This document shows positions 7,283 through 15,975 of a stretch of 44,904 nt of DNA, piece after piece. The position numbers and the translations under genes were made by a program. Source of the stretch: a bacterium C-53 (lineage in GTDB: Bacteria; Bacillota; Clostridia; Lachnospirales; Lachnospiraceae); NCBI GenBank assembly GCA_003612525.1, contig RAZD01000029.1, positions 1 to 44,904 on the forward strand, read 5' to 3'. The notes below the pieces were generated by a model that was not told where the DNA came from, did not search any database, and was given only the letters and a program-made list of their open reading frames with translations. Each line of letters begins with the position of its first letter. Within the stretch, counting starts at the first letter, position 1.

Positions 7283-10200
7283 TTGCAGGATCATATCGAG
7301 AATCTGGTGAATGGAATATTTGAATATGAAAATGCAAAGTTAAGCCTTTCCGAAAAGAAATTGGAATTATCTGTCGAAGCGCTTAACCCGGCATCGGGCC
7401 GTTTTGTGATTACTTCGAACCGGGAGCGCAGAATCCGGGGCCGTATTTATACTTCCACGCCCAGAATGCGGTGCGGAATTGTTGAATTTGATGATTTTGA
7501 AGTTGAAGTTCCATATCAGTTTGACAGTACCGGAATGGAGGAAGGCGATGTCCTGAAAGGGGAAATTACGGTTATTTCGGATGCCGGGGAAACAATCCTT
7601 CCATTTGTTGTATCCATCATCCACAGTGTAATTCAGTCGTCGGTTGGCAATATCAAGAATTTGTTTCACTTTACAAATCTTGCACAGGCAGATTTTAATG
7701 AAGCCGTCAAAATTTTCTATTCTCCGGAGTTTAAAAAGATTTTTGTAAATAACGACCGATCCTTTTACAATATATACAGAGGGCTCTGTGCAGTCAGAAA
7801 TTCGGCGGCAAATGTGGAAGAATTTCTGATTTCCATACATAAAAAACATCCGATCCGCTATTTCGCGCCGGAAGAAGCCGAGATTGATGCGGATGAAGAA
7901 AGTGCATACGAAATTGCGGTTACGAAAAATGGGTGGGGGTTTGTGTCCGTGCAGGTTGAAACGGACTGTTCCTTCCTGCGTCTGGAGAAAGAAGCGCTGA
8001 CAGACGATGACTTTCTCGGAAATCGCTGTTCTTTCTTCTGTATGATCGAGAAGCAGAAGCTTCATGCGGGAAAAAATTACGGAAATGTATTTTTAAGGAC
8101 GCCGCACCAGACCGTAAAGATTGCACTGACTGTCAGGAAGAAAGATGCCCCGGGAGGCAGCCGGGAGAAACGTCTGCTGTATCAGAGGCTGAATTTTGAG
8201 TTGACGCAAACTTATATTTCGTTCCGGCTTAAGAAAATAAATGTATCTGCATGGGCTGAAAAATCCATGCGTCTGGTACAGAAAATCATTACAATGGATG
8301 ATAAGGACCTTCCTGCGAGGCTGTTTCAGGCGCAGCTTTTATTTTCGCAGAACCGTCCGAACGAAGCGAAGTGGATTCTTGACCATGTGAACGGTGAATT
8401 CGAAATGAAAGAAAAACCGGCGGAACTTTACGGATATTACCTGTATCTGCGCGCGATGGATGCCGGAGACGGAATCTATGCCGAGGAAATGGCGGAAGAA
8501 GTCTATAAACTTTATGTAAGACACCGGAATTCGGGAAGGCTTTTGTGGATTCTTCTGTATCTGGACGAAAGGCTTGCCGGTTCGCCTGAGAAAAAACTGT
8601 ATATGCTTGAGGACCAGTATGATATGGGAAACCGGTCGCCGGTACTTTATATTGAAGGGTATCGCCTGTTTTCGGCGGACCCGTTACTGATGACAAAGCT
8701 TACGGCGTATGAGATACAGATTATCTACTGGGCGGTGAAACATGGTTTGTGCCAGGAGGATATCGCGGCTCAGGTTGTATACCTTGCGGGAAAGATGAGA
8801 CATTTCGAGCCTGTTTTGCATAAAATATTATCCGCATTTTACAGGGTATTTCCGAAAGATGAAGTGCTTGCGGCGACCTGCGCCCATCTGATGCGCGGCA
8901 GCCGGACGAGAGAAGAAGATTTTCCGTGGTATGAAAAGGCAGTGGAACGGGGAATCCGTCTGACAAGGCTTTTTGAATATTATATGCTTTCCGTGCCTCT
9001 CGCGCGTAAAGATGAACTGCCAAGAGTGATACAGATGTATTTCGCATATGACTGTAATCTTGATTACCGGAGAACTGCGTGGCTTTATGAGAATCTGATA
9101 CGGCATGGAGATAAGAACCCGGAAATTTTAAGATCCTATGAGATGCAGATGGAACGGTTTGCTGTGAGGCAGGTAAAGCAATGTCATATTGACGAAAATC
9201 TTGCGGTTGTTTATGAATTTATGATGAAAAAAGATGTGGTAAGGGAAGCCTTTCAGGAGAATTATTCAGGGTTTATTTTTAAACATCAGCTTAAGATGAG
9301 AGAGGGATTTCGAAAATTCCGATTTGCTGCTGTTGTTCAGGAAGCGCTTAAGGAAGAAGAAAGAGTGCCGATCATTGATGGAAGGGCACAATTTGAAATT
9401 TATGGAAAAGAATACGAGATTTTTCTGGAAGATGATGCGGGAAACCGGTATCATGAAGAGCTGCCCTGTGAAGTAGCCGCTCTGTTTCAGATATCGAGGT
9501 ATACCGAAATAATGCGGCAGGCACAGGAGATTCCGATCGGAGTTTCGATTTACATGAGTGAAGGCAGGCGGCACTACATTATCATAGACGAAAAGAATGA
9601 TCGTTTTGCCAGAAAAGTGGCGGAGTCCTCCTTCATAAGGGAAGATTACAAACGGGAGATTCGCCAGAGCCTGCTCCAGTATTATTATGATCATGAGAGG
9701 GTAGAGGAACTGAATATATTTCTTGAGGGGGTTGATCTTGAAGAGCTGTATGCGAGGGAACGGGCGGAGATTGCCGAACTGTTAATACGGCTTGGAAAAT
9801 ATCGGGAAGCCAGTGCAATTGTATCCAAATATGGCACGGAGAATATTCATTCCAAATATCTTGTGAAACTTGCCAGCAGAATGGTAAGCGACTCGGAAGA
9901 TGAAGTCGACGAAACGATTCTTAATATGGCGCACTCGGCATTTCGGGCAGGCAAGTACGATATGACGGTGCTGACCTATTTGACGAAAGTTTATCAGGGA
10001 ACGACAAAAGAATTAAGAAATATCTGGAAGGCGGCTGTGAATTTTGAGGTCGATACACATGATCTGGAAGAACGGCTGTTAGTTCAGATGTTATATACCG
10101 GTTCATTTGTAGGTGAGAAGCAGGATATTTTCTCTTCTTATGTCAGGGGCGGGGCCTGTACGCCGATTGTTCTTGCGTATCTTTCTTATAATGCGTATGA

Positions 10201-10861
10201 ATATTTTATCCGTGACAGCCTGATGGAAGACCGCTTTTTTGAAATGCTGCTTCGTGAATATGAGAGAGGCGAAACTTTAAATGATATGTGCAGACTGGCA
10301 TTGATTCTGTATTTTGCGGAAGGCATGGGACGGAGTGCGCCGTCTGCAATGTATACGAAGGACAGGGCGGAGATGACTGCGCAGTTTATCCGGGATTTTT
10401 TAAGGCGTGAGATTGTGTTCGGCTTTTTCAGCGCATTTGCGGAGGAAGTGGAGGAGCTGGCGTTTTACGCAGATCGTGTGTTCGTCGAGTATAAAGCGCT
10501 GCCAGGCAGCAGGGTGGTCATTCATTATATTGTAGAAAGCGGCAGTAACGAAGAGGTGAATTACAGAAAAGAAGAGATGCATCATATGTTTGGAGGAATC
10601 TTTTCCAGACAGTTTATCCTTTTTTACGGAGATACGCTGCAATATTATATTACGGAAGAGGTACGAGGAAAAGAACAGCTGACCCGGAGCAGTATGATTG
10701 ACAGAGACGACATTCATATGGGCGGACGCGAGACAAGGTATGATGTGCTCAATGATATGCTGATTGGCAGAGCGCTTCAGGATGATGTCAGCCTGGTCGA
10801 TCTGATGGAAGTATATCGAAAGAAAGAAAAAGCGGTGTCTGCGCTCTTTTGTATCAAATAA
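7283..10861 (+). CDS. large DUF5717-like protein: two beta domains plus long helical-repeat array
   Basis: A 1192-residue protein without signal peptide or clear membrane segment. The TTG start has GAAGGTG five bases upstream, and there is no nearby in-frame ATG. Residues 1-110 form a beta-rich domain (SGRFVITSNRERRIRGRIY, GDVLKGEITVISDAG). A second, related beta domain is at about 205-285 (ISVQ-type strands, GKNYGNVFLRTPHQTVKIAL). Both resemble the domains of the anti-sigma or scaffold proteins that carry immunoglobulin-like repeats. From about 300 to 950 it is a run of helical pairs with TPR/SEL1-like spacing (PARLFQAQLLFSQNRPNEAKWIL, LLIRLGKYREASAIV). The C-terminal 200 residues are mixed. 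From memory it resembles the Lachnospiraceae family labelled DUF5717. It starts a four-gene head-to-tail block; function unknown, probably a cytoplasmic scaffold. Confidence 0.7.
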   Translation: MQDHIENLVNGIFEYENAKLSLSEKKLELSVEALNPASGRFVITSNRERRIRGRIYTSTPRMRCGIVEFDDFEVEVPYQFDSTGMEEGDVLKGEITVISDAGETILPFVVSIIHSVIQSSVGNIKNLFHFTNLAQADFNEAVKIFYSPEFKKIFVNNDRSFYNIYRGLCAVRNSAANVEEFLISIHKKHPIRYFAPEEAEIDADEESAYEIAVTKNGWGFVSVQVETDCSFLRLEKEALTDDDFLGNRCSFFCMIEKQKLHAGKNYGNVFLRTPHQTVKIALTVRKKDAPGGSREKRLLYQRLNFELTQTYISFRLKKINVSAWAEKSMRLVQKIITMDDKDLPARLFQAQLLFSQNRPNEAKWILDHVNGEFEMKEKPAELYGYYLYLRAMDAGDGIYAEEMAEEVYKLYVRHRNSGRLLWILLYLDERLAGSPEKKLYMLEDQYDMGNRSPVLYIEGYRLFSADPLLMTKLTAYEIQIIYWAVKHGLCQEDIAAQVVYLAGKMRHFEPVLHKILSAFYRVFPKDEVLAATCAHLMRGSRTREEDFPWYEKAVERGIRLTRLFEYYMLSVPLARKDELPRVIQMYFAYDCNLDYRRTAWLYENLIRHGDKNPEILRSYEMQMERFAVRQVKQCHIDENLAVVYEFMMKKDVVREAFQENYSGFIFKHQLKMREGFRKFRFAAVVQEALKEEERVPIIDGRAQFEIYGKEYEIFLEDDAGNRYHEELPCEVAALFQISRYTEIMRQAQEIPIGVSIYMSEGRRHYIIIDEKNDRFARKVAESSFIREDYKREIRQSLLQYYYDHERVEELNIFLEGVDLEELYARERAEIAELLIRLGKYREASAIVSKYGTENIHSKYLVKLASRMVSDSEDEVDETILNMAHSAFRAGKYDMTVLTYLTKVYQGTTKELRNIWKAAVNFEVDTHDLEERLLVQMLYTGSFVGEKQDIFSSYVRGGACTPIVLAYLSYNAYEYFIRDSLMEDRFFEMLLREYERGETLNDMCRLALILYFAEGMGRSAPSAMYTKDRAEMTAQFIRDFLRREIVFGFFSAFAEEVEELAFYADRVFVEYKALPGSRVVIHYIVESGSNEEVNYRKEEMHHMFGGIFSRQFILFYGDTLQYYITEEVRGKEQLTRSSMIDRDDIHMGGRETRYDVLNDMLIGRALQDDVSLVDLMEVYRKKEKAVSALFCIK

Positions 10862-10885
10862 CATGGAAGAACAGAGGCCATTATT

Positions 10886-12118
10886 ATGGTTGTAATGGGA
10901 TATGATTTAAATGATGATATATCGCAGGTGAGTTTCTGCGGGGCGGAAGGAGAGATTCCGTCAACCTTGCCAGTGACGGCGGGAACGGAAAAATATGTGA
11001 TTCCGACTGTACTTGCAAAGAAGAATGGAGTGAACCAGTGGATTTTTGGTGAGGATGCTGTAACGCTTGCAAAAGACGGCGGCGGAGTGCTTGTGGATTC
11101 CCTGCTCACAAAAGCGAAAGAGGGGCGCATTGTGACAGTGGAAGATCAGGAGTACTCTGCGCTCAGCCTTTTGGAACTGTTTCTGAAACGTACACTGGCT
11201 CTTGTGAATCTGGTTGTACCCTGGCAGCTGGCGGATTTTATTGTGTTTACAGTGGAAGAGCTGAATGCCGAGGCAGTAGGCGTGCTGTCTCAGGTAATTA
11301 AGGAACTGCCGGTTGCAGACGAAAAGGTCCGTTTTCAGAGCCACGTGGAAAGCTTTTTCGCTTACATGATACATCAGCCGCCGGAACTCTGGCAGAATCA
11401 GGTGTTGATTCTGGAAGACAGGGAGGACAGTCTTCGGACATACCGGTTTTCCGTAAACAGGAAAACGAAGCCGATGGTGGTTCGGATTGAAGGGAAGAAT
11501 TATCCGCCAGTCACAGACCGGGATGATAAAAAATTTTTGGAATCGGCACATGATCTTATGAAAAATCAGGCAGTGTCAAGCGTATATTTAATTGGCGACG
11601 GATTTGATGGAGGCTGGGACAGGGAAACGCTCCGGTTCCTATGTATGGGAAGACGGGTTTTTCAGGGAAAGAATTTGTATACAAAAGGGGCCTGTTACAG
11701 CGCTCTTGATTATAGCAGGCCGGGTGAACTACAGGAAAATTATCTATTTCTTGGAAATGATAAGTTAAAGTGCAATATTGGAATGAATGTCATTAAAGAT
11801 GGAAGAGAAAGCTATTTTCCCCTGGCGGATGCCGGGGTGAACTGGTACGATATACATGGAGAGTATGAGTTTCTTCTGGGCAGGGAGAGAGAGCTGCGTT
11901 TAAGGCTGACTCCGATTATGGGGAAGGACGTGCGGTGGGCAGTGATACGGCTTCTGGGATTTCCTGACAGGCCGGAACGCGCCGGACGAATTAAAATGAA
12001 AATTTCAATGGAATCAGAAAACAGCCTGTTACTCTCCATTGAAGATCTTGGATTTGGGGAGCTTTATCCTTCGCGCGGAGCCTGTATTCACGAGAAAATA
12101 GAACTTTTTGAAGAATAG
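10886..12118 (+). CDS. degenerate Hsp70/actin-fold protein (DUF5716-like)
   Basis: A 410-residue cytoplasmic protein. Several landmarks of the Hsp70/actin ATPase fold appear in order: GYDLNDDISQVSFC (5-18) in place of the phosphate-1 loop, IPTVLAKKNG...FGEDA (39-57) like the Hsp70 PSVVAF/GEEA strand, ADFIVFTVEELN (116-127) like VITVPA, LILEDREDSLRTYRF (174-188) where phosphate-2 should be, VYLIGDGFDGGW (233-244) like the adenosine motif, and GKNLYTKGACYSAL (261-274) like the KGAA helix. Phosphate-2 lacks the glycines, so ATP hydrolysis may be weak or absent. The last 140 residues look like a beta domain. It starts 24 bp after the giant gene. Resembles families labelled DUF5716; function unknown. 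Confidence 0.7.
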   Translation: MVVMGYDLNDDISQVSFCGAEGEIPSTLPVTAGTEKYVIPTVLAKKNGVNQWIFGEDAVTLAKDGGGVLVDSLLTKAKEGRIVTVEDQEYSALSLLELFLKRTLALVNLVVPWQLADFIVFTVEELNAEAVGVLSQVIKELPVADEKVRFQSHVESFFAYMIHQPPELWQNQVLILEDREDSLRTYRFSVNRKTKPMVVRIEGKNYPPVTDRDDKKFLESAHDLMKNQAVSSVYLIGDGFDGGWDRETLRFLCMGRRVFQGKNLYTKGACYSALDYSRPGELQENYLFLGNDKLKCNIGMNVIKDGRESYFPLADAGVNWYDIHGEYEFLLGRERELRLRLTPIMGKDVRWAVIRLLGFPDRPERAGRIKMKISMESENSLLLSIEDLGFGELYPSRGACIHEKIELFEE

Positions 12119-12142
12119 CAAAGAAAAGGAAAGCATTGTAAA

Positions 12143-12973
12143 ATGGTATATTTGTGCATCGGCAGCTATGCAAAAACTCCATATTATATTGAAAAGGTAG
12201 GAATTCATATTTATTCAATCGAAGAATTGTGTTACTATCTTTTTCAGAATGCGTTTCTTTTGGATTATACCATTATGAAAACAGAGCTCTGCGATTTTGT
12301 GGAGAAAGAATTGCAGCTGAAAGAACTTGCCGCAAAGCTTTCAGGACTGATACGTGCCGGAACAAGCCTGTCCGCATTTGTGTCTACAATACTTGAGGAT
12401 ACTCATTACTGTACAAGAGAGGAACTGAAAAATATTGAGCAGGCGCTTCGGGAAAATGAGCGTCTCGGTCCGGGGCAGAAACGGAAGGTACGGGGAGATT
12501 ATTTTTACCGAAACGGAAAATATCTGTTTGCATTGAGGGAATATCAGGATGCGTTGAATGCGGAAGGCGCGGATGATGATTTCCGGGCGGCGGTGTATTA
12601 CAATATTGGCGTTGTATACGCAAAACTGTTTTTCTTTGAGAAGGCCGGAGAGATGATGAAACGCTCATACGGTCTTGCACCGGATGACGGTACGTATTTA
12701 AGATGGCTTGCATGTAAAAGGCTCGCAGGAAACAGAGAAGAATATCTTGATTTTATTATGAAAGAACAGGCGGACCAGAATCAATATATGAAGCTTGAGG
12801 AGGAGATTTCGCAGATTTTTTTGGAAGAGGCGGAGAAGAAAGATAAGAAATATCTGGAATTGAAAAATGTGCTTTCCATGAAAGAAGAGGGCAAAATTGC
12901 TTTGTTTTATGAAGGCATTGACAGTATCCTTGCATCATGGAAACGAGAGTACAGGAAAAATATGGAGGAATAA
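12143..12973 (+). CDS. TPR-containing protein of the four-gene block
   Basis: A 276-residue soluble protein. The N-terminal 100 residues form an unknown helical domain (YSIEELCYYLFQNAFLLD, FVEKELQLKELAAKL). Residues about 115-200 hold two or three tetratricopeptide-like units, clearest at RGDYFYRNGKYLFALREYQD and AAVYYNIGVVYAKLFFFEKA. The C-terminal 60 residues are strongly charged and likely coiled coil (EEEISQIFLEEAEKKDKKYLEL). It follows the actin-fold gene by 24 bp, and its stop is immediately followed by the next start. TPR proteins next to an Hsp70-like protein suggest a co-chaperone or adaptor role; that is inference. Confidence 0.7.
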   Translation: MVYLCIGSYAKTPYYIEKVGIHIYSIEELCYYLFQNAFLLDYTIMKTELCDFVEKELQLKELAAKLSGLIRAGTSLSAFVSTILEDTHYCTREELKNIEQALRENERLGPGQKRKVRGDYFYRNGKYLFALREYQDALNAEGADDDFRAAVYYNIGVVYAKLFFFEKAGEMMKRSYGLAPDDGTYLRWLACKRLAGNREEYLDFIMKEQADQNQYMKLEEEISQIFLEEAEKKDKKYLELKNVLSMKEEGKIALFYEGIDSILASWKREYRKNMEE

Positions 12974-14140
12974 ATGGGGTTTTTTGACTGGCTGAAAGGA
13001 AAAAGAAAAGAAGAAGACTGGGAGCAGGGGGAAGCGGATTACGAACCGGCCCCGATCAAACGCGAGAGCCTTGACATTCATAATGCACAGCAGAGACAGA
13101 CGTATGTCAGAAATTGCTGCGAGCAGATGAAAGAGGCAACGACTGAAATAGACAGGTCGGAAATTGAGTACCGTCTTGTAACGGATTATCTCACGGATAT
13201 GGAGGAGATTGAACGCCTTCCGAACAACGAAAGGGCAGATCTGAATGCGTATGCAAGGAAAATTGTGTCTCTGAAGACGGAACAGAAGAATTCCAAGAGT
13301 CAGGTCGGCGGTATGACAGACAGGCAGTTTGAGGCTATGGAACGGATGACGGAGGAGATGCCGGCTGCACTTGAAAAAATGAAGAAGGATGAAGATTTCA
13401 AGGCTCTCGTAAAACAGGACCTCCAGAAACTGGAAGGTGAAAAAGTATCCTCCCAGTTCAGAAGAAGGGAACTGGCGGCGATTTGTGTGAATGCAAGGAA
13501 TATGGCATATATTTCCGTATTTGCATTGATGGCGGCTTTTGTCGGTCTGGTCATTTTCCAGCTTGTGTTTGAGATTGACAGCAGAACGGGATATTTGATT
13601 ACTGCCGGGGCGGGCGCGCTTGCGCTGACCTATGTATTTCAGCGGTATAATAAAGCGCTGAATGAGAGACGCCGCGTGGAGCGCAGTCTGAATCAGATCA
13701 TTGCGCTTCAGAATACGGTAAAGATACGTTACGTGAATATTACAGGTGTTCTGGAATACGCCTATATGAAGTTTCACGTCAATACGTCCGATGAATTGAG
13801 CTACCTGTGGGAGAAGTATCTGAAAGAAAAGGCGGAACGCGCGAAGCTTCAGGAAACGGATGAAGAACTTGATTTCCAGAAGCGTGAGATGGTAAAGGTA
13901 CTGCGGAAACTTCGTATCAAAGTTCCCGACATCTGGGTACATCAGGTGGAAGCGTTGATTGACAGCAAAGAGATGGTTGAGATCAGACACGGACTGATTG
14001 TACAGAGGCAGTCTCTCAGAAAGCGCATTGAATATAACGAGGAAAACAGAAACCATGCAAAGGATGAAATCAGCGGCATTGTCAAAGAATATCCGAGGTA
14101 TGCACAGGAAATTCTGGAAATCGTGTCGGAATATGAGTAG
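12974..14140 (+). CDS. coiled-coil protein with a central TM hairpin
   Basis: A 388-residue protein starting MGFFDWLKGKRKEEDW. Two membrane helices form a hairpin (about 178-199, AYISVFALMAAFVGLVIFQL, and 206-223), flanked by long charged helical regions (45-170 and 224-388) with heptad character. Both termini should face the same side, probably the cytoplasm. The ATG follows the previous stop with no gap, and the ribosome site GGAGG lies inside the end of the TPR gene, so translation is coupled. It is the only membrane member of the four-gene block and could anchor the other three at the membrane. No family name recognised. Confidence 0.7.
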   Translation: MGFFDWLKGKRKEEDWEQGEADYEPAPIKRESLDIHNAQQRQTYVRNCCEQMKEATTEIDRSEIEYRLVTDYLTDMEEIERLPNNERADLNAYARKIVSLKTEQKNSKSQVGGMTDRQFEAMERMTEEMPAALEKMKKDEDFKALVKQDLQKLEGEKVSSQFRRRELAAICVNARNMAYISVFALMAAFVGLVIFQLVFEIDSRTGYLITAGAGALALTYVFQRYNKALNERRRVERSLNQIIALQNTVKIRYVNITGVLEYAYMKFHVNTSDELSYLWEKYLKEKAERAKLQETDEELDFQKREMVKVLRKLRIKVPDIWVHQVEALIDSKEMVEIRHGLIVQRQSLRKRIEYNEENRNHAKDEISGIVKEYPRYAQEILEIVSEYE

Positions 14141-14141
14141 G

Positions 14142-14241
14142 TTAGATTGAAAAATCACGCTGATGCACTAATTTTTGAATCGTCAAATTTGTGCCTGCGG
14201 CCCAAATTCGCAGGCTATGGAAAGGCATGGTTATTTTTATG
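14142..14241 (+). repeat. palindromic dispersed repeat, short copy (A)
   Basis: The copy has two modules. Module 1 is a hairpin GATTGAAAAAT (14145-14155) / ATTTTTGAATC (14171-14181) with one mismatch. Module 2 (14184-14241) is identical over 58 nt to 29899-29956. Module 2 contains two interleaved stems, AATTTG/CAAATT (14186-14191, 14203-14208) and GCCTGCG/CGCAGGC (14193-14199, 14209-14215), then AAAGGCATGG (14221-14230), eight bases and an ATG at 14239. Here the ATG opens only ten codons (MCLIDFSMLI). The long copy at 29732 has about 125 extra bases between the modules. Confidence 0.9.
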
Positions 14242-14248
14242 TGTCTTA

Positions 14249-14375
14249 TTGACTTTAGCATGCTAATATGATAAATTACATCGGTAGGGTTCAAATACAT
14301 GAAAATTATGTATTTGAGCAGGAATGGAAACATATGCGTCTGTGTGGCAGACGCAGGAAAGGCATGGAGAAAGTT
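14249..14375 (+). promoter_or_regulatory. promoter and two-hairpin leader of the amino acid ABC operon
   Basis: TTGACT (14249-14254) and TAAATT (14272-14277) are 17 bp apart, just downstream of repeat copy A. The leader then contains TCAAATACAT/ATGTATTTGA, a perfect 10-bp hairpin near 14289-14315, and GCGTCTG/CAGACGC near 14337-14354. AAAGGCATGG (14358-14367) follows and lies exactly 8 nt before the lipoprotein ATG. No terminator-like U tract was seen, so control, if any, would act on translation or stability. Confidence 0.6.
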
Positions 14376-15248
14376 ATGAAAAAAATTAAGACACTATTCC
14401 TTACGGCAGCGTTGGCAGCATCAGTTCTTTTCGGGTGCGGTTCGAATCAGAAAGAGCAGGCGGCACAACCGCAGGAGCAGGAGAATAATGAGACGCAGGC
14501 TTCTGATGAAGTGCAGGAAGAGGGCGTAGATGAAGCACAGGCGGGACGTACGTTTACGCTTGGCTTCGATGCGGATTTTCCCCCATATGGCTATGTGGAT
14601 GATAACGGCGAATATGTCGGATTTGATCTCGATCTGGCGGCGGAAGTATGCAGCCGTCTCGGATGGGAGCTTGTATTGCAGCCGGTTGACTGGGATTCCA
14701 AAGATATGGAGCTTGATTCCGGCGCGATTGATTGTATCTGGAACGGGTTTACCATGAGTGATGACCGTATCGACGATTATACATGGTCCGATCCTTATGT
14801 AGACAACAGTCAGGTATTTGTTGTAAGCAAAGATTCAGGAATTGCGTCATTTGCAGATCTTGCGGGAAAAGTGGTGGCGGTTCAGGCAGATTCCTCCGCG
14901 CTGGAAGCGCTGAACTCTGACGATCATACGGCGCTTACTTCTTCTTTTGCAGAGCTGATGCAGGTTCCCGAATACAACACGGCATTTATGAATCTGGAAT
15001 CCGGGGCAGTCGATGCAATTGCGATGGATGTCGGCGTTGCGGATTATCAGATTGCGAGCAGGGATGCGGAATTTGTAATTCTTGATGAAGTGCTTGTGTC
15101 TGAAATATATGGTATCGGTTTCAAAAAAGGGAATGATGAATTAAGAGATCAGGTTCAGGGAGCGCTTGACGAGATGGCGTCAGATGGAAAGCTTGACGAA
15201 ATTGCGGACAAGTGGGGACTGAAGGACAGTGTGATTCTCGGGAAATAA
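14376..15248 (+). CDS. polar amino acid ABC transporter substrate-binding lipoprotein
   Basis: A 290-residue lipoprotein. I place the start at ATG 14376 (MKKIKTLFLTAALAASVLFG, then Cys), with GGAG six bases upstream; ATG 14364 is possible, and the longer open frame runs into the leader hairpins. The lipobox is LFGC. An acidic, Gln-rich linker (about 25-58) precedes a family-3 binding domain: FTLGFDADFPPYGYVDDNGEYVGFDLDLA, the usual PPY/GFD pattern, then WNGFTMSDDRID and the hinge. It captures an amino acid (glutamate, cystine or similar) outside the membrane for the permease and ATPase that follow. Confidence 0.93.
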   Translation: MKKIKTLFLTAALAASVLFGCGSNQKEQAAQPQEQENNETQASDEVQEEGVDEAQAGRTFTLGFDADFPPYGYVDDNGEYVGFDLDLAAEVCSRLGWELVLQPVDWDSKDMELDSGAIDCIWNGFTMSDDRIDDYTWSDPYVDNSQVFVVSKDSGIASFADLAGKVVAVQADSSALEALNSDDHTALTSSFAELMQVPEYNTAFMNLESGAVDAIAMDVGVADYQIASRDAEFVILDEVLVSEIYGIGFKKGNDELRDQVQGALDEMASDGKLDEIADKWGLKDSVILGK

Positions 15249-15304
15249 ACAGAAAACCTGATGTGGCGAAAGACCTGAAAATTTGAAAGGAATTAAGAAC
15301 TGAA

Positions 15305-15955
15305 ATGAGCATAGGAAAAATGTTGCAGCAGCTTGGAGCGGGTATGGTGGTATCAGCGGAGATCTTCTTTCTCACGCTGATTCTGTCGCTTCCGCTTGGA
15401 TTGGTCCTCTCTTTTGGGAGGATGTCAAAGAACCGATTGATTCGAGCAGTTTCAAAGGTATACATATCTGTTATGCGCGGAACGCCCCTGATGCTGCAGC
15501 TGATGGTGGTTTACTTCGGACCGTTTTACCTGTTTGGAATTAAAATCACCTCTTCCTATCGCTTTGTTGCGGTGATTATCGGGTTTGTGCTGAATTATGC
15601 GGCATATTTTGCGGAAATTTACCGCGGGGGAATTGAGTCGATGGCGATCGGCCAGTATGAGGCGGCGAAGATCCTCGGCTATTCAAAGGTACAGACGTTC
15701 TTTAAGATTATTTTTCCTCAGGTTGTGAAGCGGATTCTCCCGCCGGTAACGAACGAGGTTATTACACTTGTAAAGGATACGTCACTTGCGTTTGTAATTG
15801 CCGTATCCGAGATGTTTACCTCCGCGAAGGCAATTGCGGCGGCGCAGACAACGATGGTGCCGTTTGTGATTGCAGGCATTTTTTATTATGTATTTAATCT
15901 TCTTGTGGCGTTTGTGATGGAAAAACTGGAAAAGAAACTGGATTATTACCGTTAA
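15305..15955 (+). CDS. polar amino acid ABC transporter permease
   Basis: A 216-residue HisM/GlnP-type permease with five TM helices. The MRGTPLMLQL segment (residues 58-67) and the EAA loop (YEAAKILGYSKVQTFFKIIFPQ, residues 118-139) are present. It has a good ribosome site (GAAAGGAAT) and lies 56 bp after the binding-protein gene. A single permease gene implies a homodimeric channel. Confidence 0.94.
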   Translation: MSIGKMLQQLGAGMVVSAEIFFLTLILSLPLGLVLSFGRMSKNRLIRAVSKVYISVMRGTPLMLQLMVVYFGPFYLFGIKITSSYRFVAVIIGFVLNYAAYFAEIYRGGIESMAIGQYEAAKILGYSKVQTFFKIIFPQVVKRILPPVTNEVITLVKDTSLAFVIAVSEMFTSAKAIAAAQTTMVPFVIAGIFYYVFNLLVAFVMEKLEKKLDYYR

Positions 15956-15975
15956 GCAGCGGGGTGGAGGTTGGC

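Noticed and set aside
12935-14158. 407-codon minus-strand frame opposite the coiled-coil gene
   Set aside because: Shadow frame of a well-supported plus-strand gene; no ribosome site and unlikely composition (His, Phe and Arg rich).
14142-14333. Minus-strand frame over repeat copy A (starting near MPFHSLRIWAAGTN), similar to one over copy B
   Set aside because: The shared peptide arises because both frames cross the same palindromic module; no ribosome site and no coding bias. Treated as repeat, not gene.
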